From contig NZ_FRAM01000003.1 of NCBI RefSeq assembly GCF_900142325.1, positions 354,038 through 418,037 of the forward strand: a stretch of DNA of 64,000 nt. The letters are read 5' to 3'. Shown here in pieces: positions 57,383 to 64,000 of this stretch. The translations under genes and the position numbers were made by a program. Position 1 is the first letter of the stretch. Each line of letters opens with the position of its first letter. Source of the stretch: Epilithonimonas mollis (GTDB taxonomy: Bacteria; Bacteroidota; Bacteroidia; Flavobacteriales; Weeksellaceae). Below the pieces are notes generated by a model that was not told the DNA's origin, searched no databases, and saw only the letters and a list, made by a program, of their open reading frames with translations.

Positions 57383-58320
57383 ATGACAACACAACAAAAG
57401 ATCATCAAAAACAAGTTAGATGTACTTGAATTAGCACAGCATTTAGGAAATGTATCCAAAGCCTGCAAGGTTATGGGATATTCCCGACAAAGTTTCTACA
57501 GATTCAAAGAATTGTATGAGCAAGGAGGCGAATTGGCATTGCAAGAAATCTCTAGAATAAAGCCAGGATTAAAGAATCGAGTAGATGAAGCCATAGAAAA
57601 GGATGTTGTTGAGATAGCCATTGAGAACCCTGCTTTAGGGCAGCTTAGAGTAAGTAATTAGCTTAAGAAGAAAGGCCTAATCGTATCTCCAGGCAGAGTC
57701 AGAAGTATCTGGTTAAGACACGATCTCCATACATTTAAACTAAGATTAAAAGCGCTCGAAGCAAAATCTGCCCAAGATGGTATAGTCCTTACCGAATCTC
57801 AACTTTCAGCATTAGATAAAGCCGAGGAGGAGAAAAAAGCTCATGGAGAAATTGAAACTCATCATCCTGGATATTTGGGAGCTCAAGACACTTATTACGT
57901 AGGCAATATAAAAGGAGTTGGACACATTTATCAGCAAACTTTCATTGACACGTATTCCAAAGTTGTTTTTGCAAAGCTATATGATCGTAAAAATGCCCTT
58001 ATTGCTGCTGATATACTGAATGATCAGGTGGTTCCTTTCTTTGAGCAGCAGGAACTTCATTTACTTAGAATTTTAACAGACCGAGGAACTGAATACTGTG
58101 AGATAAGAGAACAGCATTAATACAAGCTCTATTTAGCCATTGAAGATATTGATCACACGAAGACCAAGGCTAAAAGTCCTCAGACCAACGGCATTTGTGA
58201 ACGTTTTCACAGAACGATTCAGGAAGAGTTTTATGCCATAGCTTTCAGAAAGAAAATTTACAGAAGCATTGAGGAACTACAATTAGACCTGAACAGCTGG
58301 CTGTCCTATTACAACAATTC
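57383..58320 (+). pseudogene. IS481-type DDE transposase, inactivated and 3'-truncated
   Basis: One frame throughout, with an N-terminal HTH ([20 protein letters not shown]) and an rve catalytic core. The catalytic triad is visible: Asp in GAQDTYYVGN, Asp in ILTDRGTEY and Glu in NGICERFHRT. Two in-frame stops (TAG at 57659-57661, TAA at 58118-58120) break it, both explainable by single-base change in Glu-type codons. It ends after LNSWLSYYNN, where the family would continue with a further 30 or so residues. At this point the 46-bp repeat of the Rhs region begins. No right inverted repeat is found. Confidence 0.9.
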
Positions 58321-58366
58321 AGTTAATATTAAAATTCATATCCATCACTAAGTTTGGAGCATTGCC
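58321..58366. repeat. 46-bp direct repeat, copy A (3' boundary of Rhs cassette a)
   Basis: Matches 60116-60161 in 43 of 46 positions, same orientation. It ends with GTTTGGAGCATTGCC, 20 bases from the stop of the immunity gene of cassette a, and starts exactly where the transposase is cut. Confidence 0.85.
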
Positions 58367-58386
58367 AGCATTATCAAATTACAATG

Positions 58387-58794
58387 TTATTTTACAATTG
58401 TATCGCTTTTTAAATTTGTTTTTACATATAGCCATGCGGGAAAACGATTATCAAAAACATTATTTTTATCAAATAAAAATGTATTCCCATTCAGTTTACC
58501 AATAATTTTGTTGTTTTTAAAAGTAAAAATAACTTTAATGGTATCTTGTTCTTTGTCTAAAATTTTCCAGAAACCTACAATTCCTTTTTTTGATGTATCT
58601 AAATATTTTAGATGAAAATTATTATTATCTCCCAAAATTAAATAACGATAGTCACTAGTTGAATATTCTGTAGGAACTTTATCGCCTTCATATACAGCTA
58701 TTAATTCATTTTCGGAAACTTTATTACAATTGTAACAAGAAAAAATCACAATTAAAAATAGTCCTATTTTTATATAAAAAAATTTATTACTCAT
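58387..58794 (-). CDS. Putative immunity lipoprotein of Rhs cassette a
   Basis: 135 residues, no known family recognised. The N-terminus is a lipoprotein-type signal (FYIKIGLFLIVIFSCYNC), followed by a small beta-rich domain (RYLILGDNNNFHLKYLD, VIFTFKNNKIIGKLNGN). Its ATG overlaps the 3' end of the toxin-tip gene by 8 bases, the normal place for an immunity gene. A membrane-anchored immunity protein implies that the partner toxin acts in the periplasm, which fits a peptidase. Function is inference from position. Confidence 0.6.
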   Translation of the reverse strand: MSNKFFYIKIGLFLIVIFSCYNCNKVSENELIAVYEGDKVPTEYSTSDYRYLILGDNNNFHLKYLDTSKKGIVGFWKILDKEQDTIKVIFTFKNNKIIGKLNGNTFLFDKNNVFDNRFPAWLYVKTNLKSDTIVK

Positions 58795-59815
58795 TATCTC
58801 TAACTTCTGTTAATATATATCTGGTATGCTGACCTTTTTTAGGTTGTTGATTCTGGTTGTAAGGTATACTTCCATCTGCACCATCTGAAAAATAGTATGT
58901 CCCATTTTTTGCTTTAAAAAGTCTGAACTTATTTAAATTAATATTTGTTCCAACATTTTGCTCTATATGGCCTTCTCCAGCATAATTATCATAATATGAG
59001 AAGTACGCACCTTCTTTATCTGTCCCCATACCTACCACAGTCACATAATGATTCGTAGACTTATTAGCGTAATCTTTTGTCTGTGTCGTTTTGTTCGCAT
59101 CATACATAACTCCTACTCTGACAGCTCGACCCGCTTTCAAATTTTTAATAAGGATGTCTACTCCTTCCTGTAAATTATATCTAGATTGGTCTTCTGTTCT
59201 AGCATCAACATACATATCTACTCTTTTTTTTGCGCCAACGGACGTATATCCCTTTATTTGTTCAGCTTGTAATTTACTATACTCAGCACATTCGCCTGTT
59301 CTACAAAAATTATTTCGAGTAAATCCCTGAGTAAAATTAAAGTTAATTTCTGAATCTTGAATTGTTTTGGACATATAAGGAATCCACTTCTTACCTTTTA
59401 AAACATTTGTTACATTTTTGATACCTGACAAATTAGGCCTTGGTCCGTCAATATCATCAAAGCATGTTGACCTAAAACGTGGTCCTCCTTTCGCATCTGG
59501 AAACAGTCCCGTAGGATCAGAATACATAATGGGGTTGTTAAAGGAATAGGCATAAGGATTCCAATCTGGTAACACACTTGCTAACGGATCCACACTTAAC
59601 CAAATACTTTTATTTGGATCATAATATCTTGCGCCATAATAATACAATCCTGTAGCTTCATGCAGTTCCTTGCCGTTGTACTTGTGAACATTATTATAAT
59701 CTCCACTACTCTGCTCCATCGACATCTCTCCAAATGGCATATACTCATACCAGTTAGTTGTAGCTCCTATCTGATTGGTAGTGACAGAGCCACTTCCCAA
59801 ATAATCCAGATGCAC
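58787..59815 (-). CDS. Rhs core C-terminus with papain-like toxin tip (cassette a)
   Basis: 342 residues from GTG at 59815; the reading frame continues upstream beyond an in-frame TAG (59825-59827). The Rhs core is clear to about residue 103 (YNGKELHEATGLYYYGARYY, LSVDPLA, MYSDPTG). The tip after it has no Rhs repeats. It shows a Cys-His-Asp arrangement: Cys176 in RTGECAEYSK, His256 in NHYVTVVG and Asp276 in YYDNYAG. This order and spacing suit a papain-like peptidase or deamidase fold. The lipoprotein gene overlapping its 3' end is the likely immunity partner. Confidence 0.7.
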   Translation of the reverse strand: MHLDYLGSGSVTTNQIGATTNWYEYMPFGEMSMEQSSGDYNNVHKYNGKELHEATGLYYYGARYYDPNKSIWLSVDPLASVLPDWNPYAYSFNNPIMYSDPTGLFPDAKGGPRFRSTCFDDIDGPRPNLSGIKNVTNVLKGKKWIPYMSKTIQDSEINFNFTQGFTRNNFCRTGECAEYSKLQAEQIKGYTSVGAKKRVDMYVDARTEDQSRYNLQEGVDILIKNLKAGRAVRVGVMYDANKTTQTKDYANKSTNHYVTVVGMGTDKEGAYFSYYDNYAGEGHIEQNVGTNINLNKFRLFKAKNGTYYFSDGADGSIPYNQNQQPKKGQHTRYILTEVRDNE

Positions 59816-59824
59816 CCAATAAGT

Positions 59825-60016
59825 CTAATATACTAATTCTTCGTCATTTGGCTGATCTATCAAACAATTATCCAGCTGCAGATTGTGCCAATATTCGCAG
59901 ACTGTCCCATTCAACAAAGCAGAATTATAGCCTGCCATTATTTTTAAGATCCTCTTCTCTTTTGGTAAATATAAAAAAATCATCACTAAATCTGATATAC
60001 TTCGTATGAACCTCAA
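59825..60016 (-). pseudogene. Upstream piece of Rhs core, cassette a, cut by an in-frame stop
   Basis: In the same frame as the tip gene. From 59938 it reads MAGYNSALLNGTVCEYWHN, matching the equivalent part of cassette b. It ends with TAG after NDEELVY where cassette b reads through into TYWVHPDHLG. Codons before 59938 do not match Rhs, so the homology starts there. Confidence 0.7.
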
Positions 60017-60040
60017 TCGTTTAAGCTATGTTTTTTCTCC

Positions 60041-60080
60041 AAAAATAAACGAGAGCAGATTAATCTAACCCTCGCTTTTA
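60041..60080 (-). terminator. Probable terminator after cassette b immunity gene
   Basis: CGAG/CTCG stem enclosing an AGATTAATCT palindrome; the minus strand continues into TTTATTTTT. Confidence 0.55.
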
Positions 60081-60115
60081 AATTCTACAATTATTATTTT
60101 AACTTATTTTCAATA

Positions 60116-60161
60116 AGTTAACATTAAAATCCATATCCATCACTAAGTTTGGAACATTGCC
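60116..60161. repeat. 46-bp direct repeat, copy B (3' boundary of Rhs cassette b)
   Basis: Same orientation as copy A with three substitutions. Ends with GTTTGGAACATTGCC, 8 bases from the stop of the immunity gene of cassette b. Copies A and B bracket cassette a. Confidence 0.85.
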
Positions 60162-60169
60162 CTTTTAAA

Positions 60170-60493
60170 TTAAATCCATAAGTCATTGAAATATTTAGCA
60201 AAAATAATTAAGCCGTATTGATATTTTTCCTTCGCCTCTTCCTCATTCATTTTACTAAATCTTTCTGGATATAAACAATATTCAAAAGAAAAAATCATTT
60301 CAGCTATTTTTTCTGCCCAGAAATCACATAACTGCTGAGTATTCATTTTTCTACCTTCTAAATCACTGTAGATATCAAAATCAGGTATTGAAATTATTTG
60401 TTTGTTATCAATTTTTGCTTTAAATACCTTAAGTCTCGGATATATAAATTCTGCTAACACATATTTTAAATCATAAATTTCATTATCTTCCAT
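60170..60493 (-). CDS. Putative immunity protein of Rhs cassette b
   Basis: 107 residues, acidic, mainly helical, without signal peptide: so cytoplasmic, as expected for protection against a ribonuclease. It shows LRVFKA-like start (YPRLKVFKAKIDNKQI) and a helical end (LCDFWAEKIAEMIFSFEYCL). It is not an obvious barstar by eye. The start codon shares a base with the stop of the toxin-tip gene (TAATG), strong coupling. Function inferred from position. Confidence 0.65.
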   Translation of the reverse strand: MEDNEIYDLKYVLAEFIYPRLKVFKAKIDNKQIISIPDFDIYSDLEGRKMNTQQLCDFWAEKIAEMIFSFEYCLYPERFSKMNEEEAKEKYQYGLIIFAKYFNDLWI

Positions 60494-60996
60494 TACTTAC
60501 TTATTTTTTGAATTGAACCTTTTTTATAATGCTGATTAGTATGCCAAACACTTCCATCATCACCCACTATAATTCTTGCTTTATCTCGTGTTGCTCCATT
60601 AGCTCTTTGTTCTGCTGTTGGAGGAGAACTAATATCATACGTCTGATATGTAATATCTCCGTTTTTTCCTTTCTTTGGTAAAATTTGAGATCCATCTCTT
60701 CCATCGTTTAAATATGTGTGACCTTTTGCTGTCCCAGTTTTAATTTCATCCAATATCTTATTAATAGGACGAAGTTTAGCATTATTGAAGATTCCTTTTT
60801 TCAGGGGTGATAATTCCTGTACAAACTTGCTAGCTTTGTTAATTTCTTTTGTAATATTTTTTGCTCCCCTCAATTCTGATAAAAACATTAAAGAAAGCCC
60901 TCTATCAAACCAAGATAGCTTATTACTCTGCATATCTGTTCCCGATAGACCTTCAATAACACCTTTATCATCACCAAATCCAGGGACAAAATCCAT
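60493..60996 (-). CDS. Barnase/RNase Sa-like toxin tip with pretoxin domain (cassette b)
   Basis: 167 residues from an ATG inside the former Rhs gene. The first 45 residues are the PT-TG pretoxin segment (FVPGFGDDKGVIEGLSGTDM), and the last 80 are a microbial guanyl RNase fold: ILPKKGKNGDITYQTYDI, then RDKARIIVGDDGSVWHT and NQHYKKGSI. Expected catalytic Arg137/Arg141 and His156 are present. The general-base Glu of barnase (Glu73 in READI) falls on Thr119, so activity is doubtful. The parental Rhs frame upstream is broken twice, so this tip is either silent or starts internally. Confidence 0.75.
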   Translation of the reverse strand: MDFVPGFGDDKGVIEGLSGTDMQSNKLSWFDRGLSLMFLSELRGAKNITKEINKASKFVQELSPLKKGIFNNAKLRPINKILDEIKTGTAKGHTYLNDGRDGSQILPKKGKNGDITYQTYDISSPPTAEQRANGATRDKARIIVGDDGSVWHTNQHYKKGSIQKISK

Positions 60997-61037
60997 TTGA
61001 TAACCTCCCTTTCTAAGACCATCTCTCCAACCCTTTT

Positions 61038-61706
61038 CTAATTGTTTATTTCTCCATAAGGAACCCCACGCAACGCACCTACCATTGTTTGTTTTCCATT
61101 AGGATCGACTAATAGAATAGGATTCTGATAACAATAAATATAAGAATTATTATTAAATGAATTAAAAACTCCGCCGTTATGTTCTCCATCTCCATAGAAC
61201 TCAGTTTCTGTAACAGGAGTGTAAACCGCCAACGGGTCAACACTTAACCATACGCTGGGATTAGGATCATAATATCTTGCACCGTATAGTACAATTGTGT
61301 AGCATCATCCAGTTCTTTGCCATTATACTTGTAAACATTGTTGTAGTCCCCACTTTTCTGCTCCATCATCATCTCTCCAAATGGAATATACTCGTACCAG
61401 TTGCTAGTTGTCCCAGTCTGGTTGGTAATAACGGAACCGCTTCCCAAATGATCCGGGTGCACCCAATAGGTCTGGGACTCCTGCTCTTCATCATTCGGCT
61501 GATTAATCATACAGTCATCCAATTGGAAATTGTGCCAGAACTGGCATACGGTTCCGTTCTGTAAAGCAGCATTATAGCCGGCCATGATCCTCTTATAACA
61601 GTTGGTCTTAAAATTAAAACGACTGGCAGCTGCAAGTACAGCTTTGCTACAGCTTTCTTCGGTTTCAAGTGTGGAGTCATCTGGATTAGCCCACGATGCG
61701 AGTTAT
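61038..61706 (-). pseudogene. Rhs core of cassette b with two single-base deletions
   Basis: Coding resemblance begins near 61706 (ANPDDSTLETEESCSKAVL), runs through MAGYNAALQNGTVCQFWHN (61585), WVHPDHLGSGSV and YNGKELDDATQLYY. Near 61286 one base is missing relative to cassette c, which shifts the frame out of YYYGARYYDP. Near 61040 a second base is missing, giving a stop just after GEINN where cassette c continues NVEKGWRDGL. A stop (TAA) lies before the first visible residues. Confidence 0.85.
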
Positions 61707-61811
61707 TCTGATGCCTCTACAAGAATATTTCCTATACCACTATAAGATATAAACCTGTCACTTTATAGAAGTGAGACCTACGACTCGATAGGACTCAAAT
61801 ATAATAATAAA

Positions 61812-61835
61812 AGAGTACCGACTTCCCGATACTCT
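61812..61835 (-). terminator. Terminator after cassette c
   Basis: AGAGTA/TACTCT stem with inner CG pairs, followed by TTTTATTATT on the minus strand. Confidence 0.7.
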
Positions 61836-61851
61836 ATGTATTTACCAACTT

Positions 61852-61866
61852 GTTTGCAACGTTGCC
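61852..61866. repeat. Short copy of the cassette-boundary motif after cassette c
   Basis: GTTTGCAACGTTGCC, matching the ends of the 46-bp repeats in 13 of 15 positions against copy B. It is 14 bases from the stop of the cassette c immunity gene. Confidence 0.6.
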
Positions 61867-61880
61867 ACTTATTTTATACC

Positions 61881-62360
61881 TTATAGAAAATTACTGAAAT
61901 GCTCTTTAAATGCATTATTTTCTTTTAATTGCGGATAGAATACTACTAACTCATTTAAAACCTTTTTTCTAAATTTTTCATAGTTTTTTTTAAAATCTTT
62001 GTAATTACATATAATAGTATATAATGCACTATTTACTTCAGAGATTTTTAAACTATCATTTTCTTTGGAGTAAAAATAATCTAAGCTATTACTGTAATAG
62101 TCACGAGAAACAGTAAATGTTTCACTATTCCCTTTATCTATGTATGTTAATACATTATTAAATTGTATTAAATAATCAATAATACCTGTATCAAGAAGCA
62201 TAAAATTTCGCTTTTTTGGATTATCGTACTCAAAAAATACGTATATTCTACCATTGAGCATATTTTTCAATTTATGGATATCTAACTCTGTAAAATCTAA
62301 TTGATTTTCTTTTTTTATTTCTATCAAATCTAATTTATAATCAAAAAATACTTTATTCAT
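61881..62360 (-). CDS. Putative immunity protein of Rhs cassette c
   Basis: 159 residues, no family recognised. No signal peptide, so cytoplasmic. Mixed alpha/beta, Lys-, Asn- and Tyr-rich (IYVFFEYDNPKKRNFMLLD, LDYFYSKENDSLKISEVN). Begins 5 bases after the EndoU-like toxin-tip gene, the usual immunity position. A small strand-start NGRIYVFFEYD segment might form a toxin-blocking surface, but this is speculation. Base composition is AT-rich like other cassette tips. Confidence 0.6.
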   Translation of the reverse strand: MNKVFFDYKLDLIEIKKENQLDFTELDIHKLKNMLNGRIYVFFEYDNPKKRNFMLLDTGIIDYLIQFNNVLTYIDKGNSETFTVSRDYYSNSLDYFYSKENDSLKISEVNSALYTIICNYKDFKKNYEKFRKKVLNELVVFYPQLKENNAFKEHFSNFL

Positions 62361-62365
62361 AATTA

Positions 62366-63211
62366 TTATTTTTTAGAATTAGGAATTGGAAAAGCATTTT
62401 TAACGTTTCCAGCTTTATCCAAGTATATCTGAATTGTCTTTGTCTTTTTGCCATCAGAAGTGGTACCAATAACATCATCAAATGTATGAATAACTTTATA
62501 ATTATCTTCACCTCCTATGTGTTTACCTTTAGCAACAGCTTCCTGTACCAATTCTTTTACACTTCCCGGGTTACTTAAAGATTGTAAAAATCGGCTACTT
62601 TTTTGTCCTTTTCGAGAATCAAAGAAATGTCCTTCTTTTATGTGTTCCATGGCATTTGTACCATAATCTGCAATTTTTGCTCCCCATTTTGGTGTGACTA
62701 TTTTTCTTGCTTTTTCAACATCAGAAAGAGCTTTTATTCCTATTTTAGTATTTTTTAACTCTGACAATAAAAGCAATGAAAGTACCCTATCAAACGTTGA
62801 AAGTTTATTTCCCTGCATGTCAGTTCCAACAATACCTTCAATAACACCTTTACCATCACCAAATCCAGGGACAAAATCCATTTGATAACCTCCCTTTCTA
62901 AGACCATCTCTCCAACCCTTTTCTACATTGTTTATTTCTCCATAAGGAACCCCACGCAACGCACCTGCCATTGTTTGTTTTCCATTAGGATCGACTAATA
63001 GAATAGGATTCTGATAACAATAAATATAAGAATTATTATTAAATGAATTAAAAACTCCGCCGTTATGTTCTCCATCTCCATAGAACTCGGTTTCCATTAC
63101 AGGGTTGTAAACTGCCAATGGATCAACACTTAACCAAATACTTTTATTTGGATCATAATATCTTGCGCCGTAATAGTAATTTCTGCAACATAAAAACATC
63201 AATGCTGTCAT
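62366..63211 (-). CDS. Rhs core C-terminus with pretoxin and EndoU-like tip (cassette c), fused at its 5' end to helicase DNA
   Basis: 281 residues from an ATG at 63211 that lies out of frame inside helicase-derived sequence; real Rhs sequence starts at residue 11 (NYYYGARYYDP, about 63183). Core (LSVDPLA, LLVDPNGKQ) runs to about residue 100. The PT-TG pretoxin segment is at 110-150 (MDFVPGFGDGKGVIEGIVGT). The tip (about 180-281) has His190 and His195 in AMEHIKEGH, followed by KELVQEAVAKGKH and a final strand pair TKTIQIYLDKAGNVKNAFPI. This layout is like bacterial EndoU RNases. The first 95 core residues are almost identical in DNA to cassette b. Confidence 0.7.
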   Translation of the reverse strand: MTALMFLCCRNYYYGARYYDPNKSIWLSVDPLAVYNPVMETEFYGDGEHNGGVFNSFNNNSYIYCYQNPILLVDPNGKQTMAGALRGVPYGEINNVEKGWRDGLRKGGYQMDFVPGFGDGKGVIEGIVGTDMQGNKLSTFDRVLSLLLLSELKNTKIGIKALSDVEKARKIVTPKWGAKIADYGTNAMEHIKEGHFFDSRKGQKSSRFLQSLSNPGSVKELVQEAVAKGKHIGGEDNYKVIHTFDDVIGTTSDGKKTKTIQIYLDKAGNVKNAFPIPNSKK

Positions 63212-64000
63212 TGGTGAGCATAAAGTTCACCCTAACATTTTCATGTCTATTTCCCTGCCGCCAGGCACGGCCTTCCACCTGTCTTAATGTGGTAAAGTTG
63301 TATGGTAGGGACAGCAGGTATAGGTCCGTAGTATTTTCCTGTAGATTCATTCCCTCCTGAATCGCTTCACTGCCGATGACGATCTTGATCTTCCCGGAAT
63401 TAAAATCATTCTGTACTGATATCCTCTGTGCTTTACTCGTAGTACCAGTAATGACACCTATTTCATCAGGCTTGTAACCAATATTGGTCACAAGATACTC
63501 TTTCATCTTTGGAAATTCAGCTACTGCCAATTCAGAATAAATGATCTGTCCTGCGTCCGGAATGTCTTTTTTATTTTGCTGGATAAGATTCATTGTTTCC
63601 TTCAGCTTCGGTGAGTTATCAATAAATTCTTCTAAGGTTGGCAATCCTCCATCATAATAAGGCGACAAATACGGAGAAATGGCAATCAGCCGTGCATTAA
63701 GAATATGCGTGAGGATTGCTCCCTTTTGCGTTTCGCTGAAATTTTCCACCAATAGATCATACTGCTCTTTCGTCAGGTCATTTTGCTCAATCTTATATTC
63801 TTTGTTGATCTTGTTGGGACGGATCAATTCGGGATTATCCTCTTCGCCTTTGATATCAATAAATTCAGATAGAAGCTGCTGAAAAAGAGAATTGTTTTTA
63901 AATCTGCGAACATTAGCTTTGAACTTTACATCACCTTTAGCATCGATCTCCATATCGGTGTCCGCCTCCATAAAGGTTTCAAAGAAGGTATTGACATTGA
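63153..64000 (-). pseudogene. C-terminal part of a large mobile-element SNF2-type helicase (methylase-helicase group), truncated
   Basis: Frame open from the right edge; the earliest residues visible are NVNTFFETFMEADTD. SF2 C-terminal domain motifs are clear: VIGSEAIQEGMNLQ (motif V) and QVEGRAWRQGN (motif VI). Sequence follows the very large N6-methylase/helicase proteins of Bacteroidota conjugative elements. After SIDVFMLQK (63183) the sequence changes to Rhs core and the frame ends with unrelated residues at 63153, so the remaining C-terminus was lost in a recombination event. N-terminus lies outside the window. Confidence 0.85.

Noticed and set aside
59825..59827. Amber read-through or recoding in Rhs cassette a
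   Set aside because: A simple nonsense change fits a decaying cassette, and no recoding signal is seen.
60101..60119. AACTTATT-TTC-AATAAGTT dyad as a terminator
   Set aside because: No T-run follows on either strand; the stem is AT-only and weak.

Overview
The window looks like a chromosomal piece of a flavobacterium of the Weeksellaceae (Chryseobacterium-like). The signs are AT-rich DNA, promoters of the Bacteroidota type (TTG, 19-20 bases, TAnnTTTG), few Shine-Dalgarno sequences, T9SS type A C-terminal sorting domains, a SusC/SusD locus, TamL/TamB and an M56/BlaI pair. The genus is inferred, not proven.

From 1 to about 20,000 the window is mostly core genome. It holds a BlaR1-like M56 sensor peptidase (cut by the left edge) with its BlaI repressor, an initiator tRNA-Met, yciO/tsaC-like, yaaA and prmC genes, a parE-hypothetical-parC-rhomboid operon, ychF, a DciA-like DUF721 gene overlapping a Gcr-type membrane protein, mtgA, and a tRNA Ser-Pro-Arg cluster. 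After these come an amidase lipoprotein, a HEAT-repeat protein and a divergent HxlR/flavodoxin-like pair.

From 20,165 to 37,161 lies an alpha-glucan utilisation locus, all on the minus strand. A sensor kinase, a NarL-type response regulator and a DUF6377 membrane regulator precede a secreted clan GH-D enzyme, SusC, SusD, a SusE/F-like glycan-binding lipoprotein, GH31 and GH97. The outer-membrane complex would bind and import glucan and the glucosidases would finish it; an alpha-1,6 (dextran-type) substrate is a guess. From 37,391 to 52,363 come a delta-60 repeat T9SS protein, tamB-tamL, two ferritin-like proteins plus a fasciclin protein divergent from an ECF sigma/anti-sigma pair, and a fibronectin-type T9SS protein.

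From about 52,440 to the right edge the DNA is accessory, probably a decayed integrative element. It contains an integrase fragment, a structured non-coding stretch, a phospholipase D-SF2 helicase (candidate defence protein) split by a frameshift at an A9 tract, two small DNA-binding proteins and a truncated IS481-type transposase with two stop codons. Next is an array of three Rhs C-terminal toxin/immunity cassettes, which runs into the truncated C-terminal part of a large mobile-element helicase.

The three cassettes carry different toxin tips: a papain-like peptidase candidate, a barnase/RNase Sa-like RNase and an EndoU-like RNase. Each is followed by its own small gene. A short motif (GTTTGnAnCrTTGCC on the plus strand) sits 8 to 20 bases after the stop of all three immunity genes, and two copies extend to a 46-bp direct repeat bracketing one cassette. 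Conserved Rhs core at one end and this motif at the other would allow cassette exchange. This is the most interesting system in the window.
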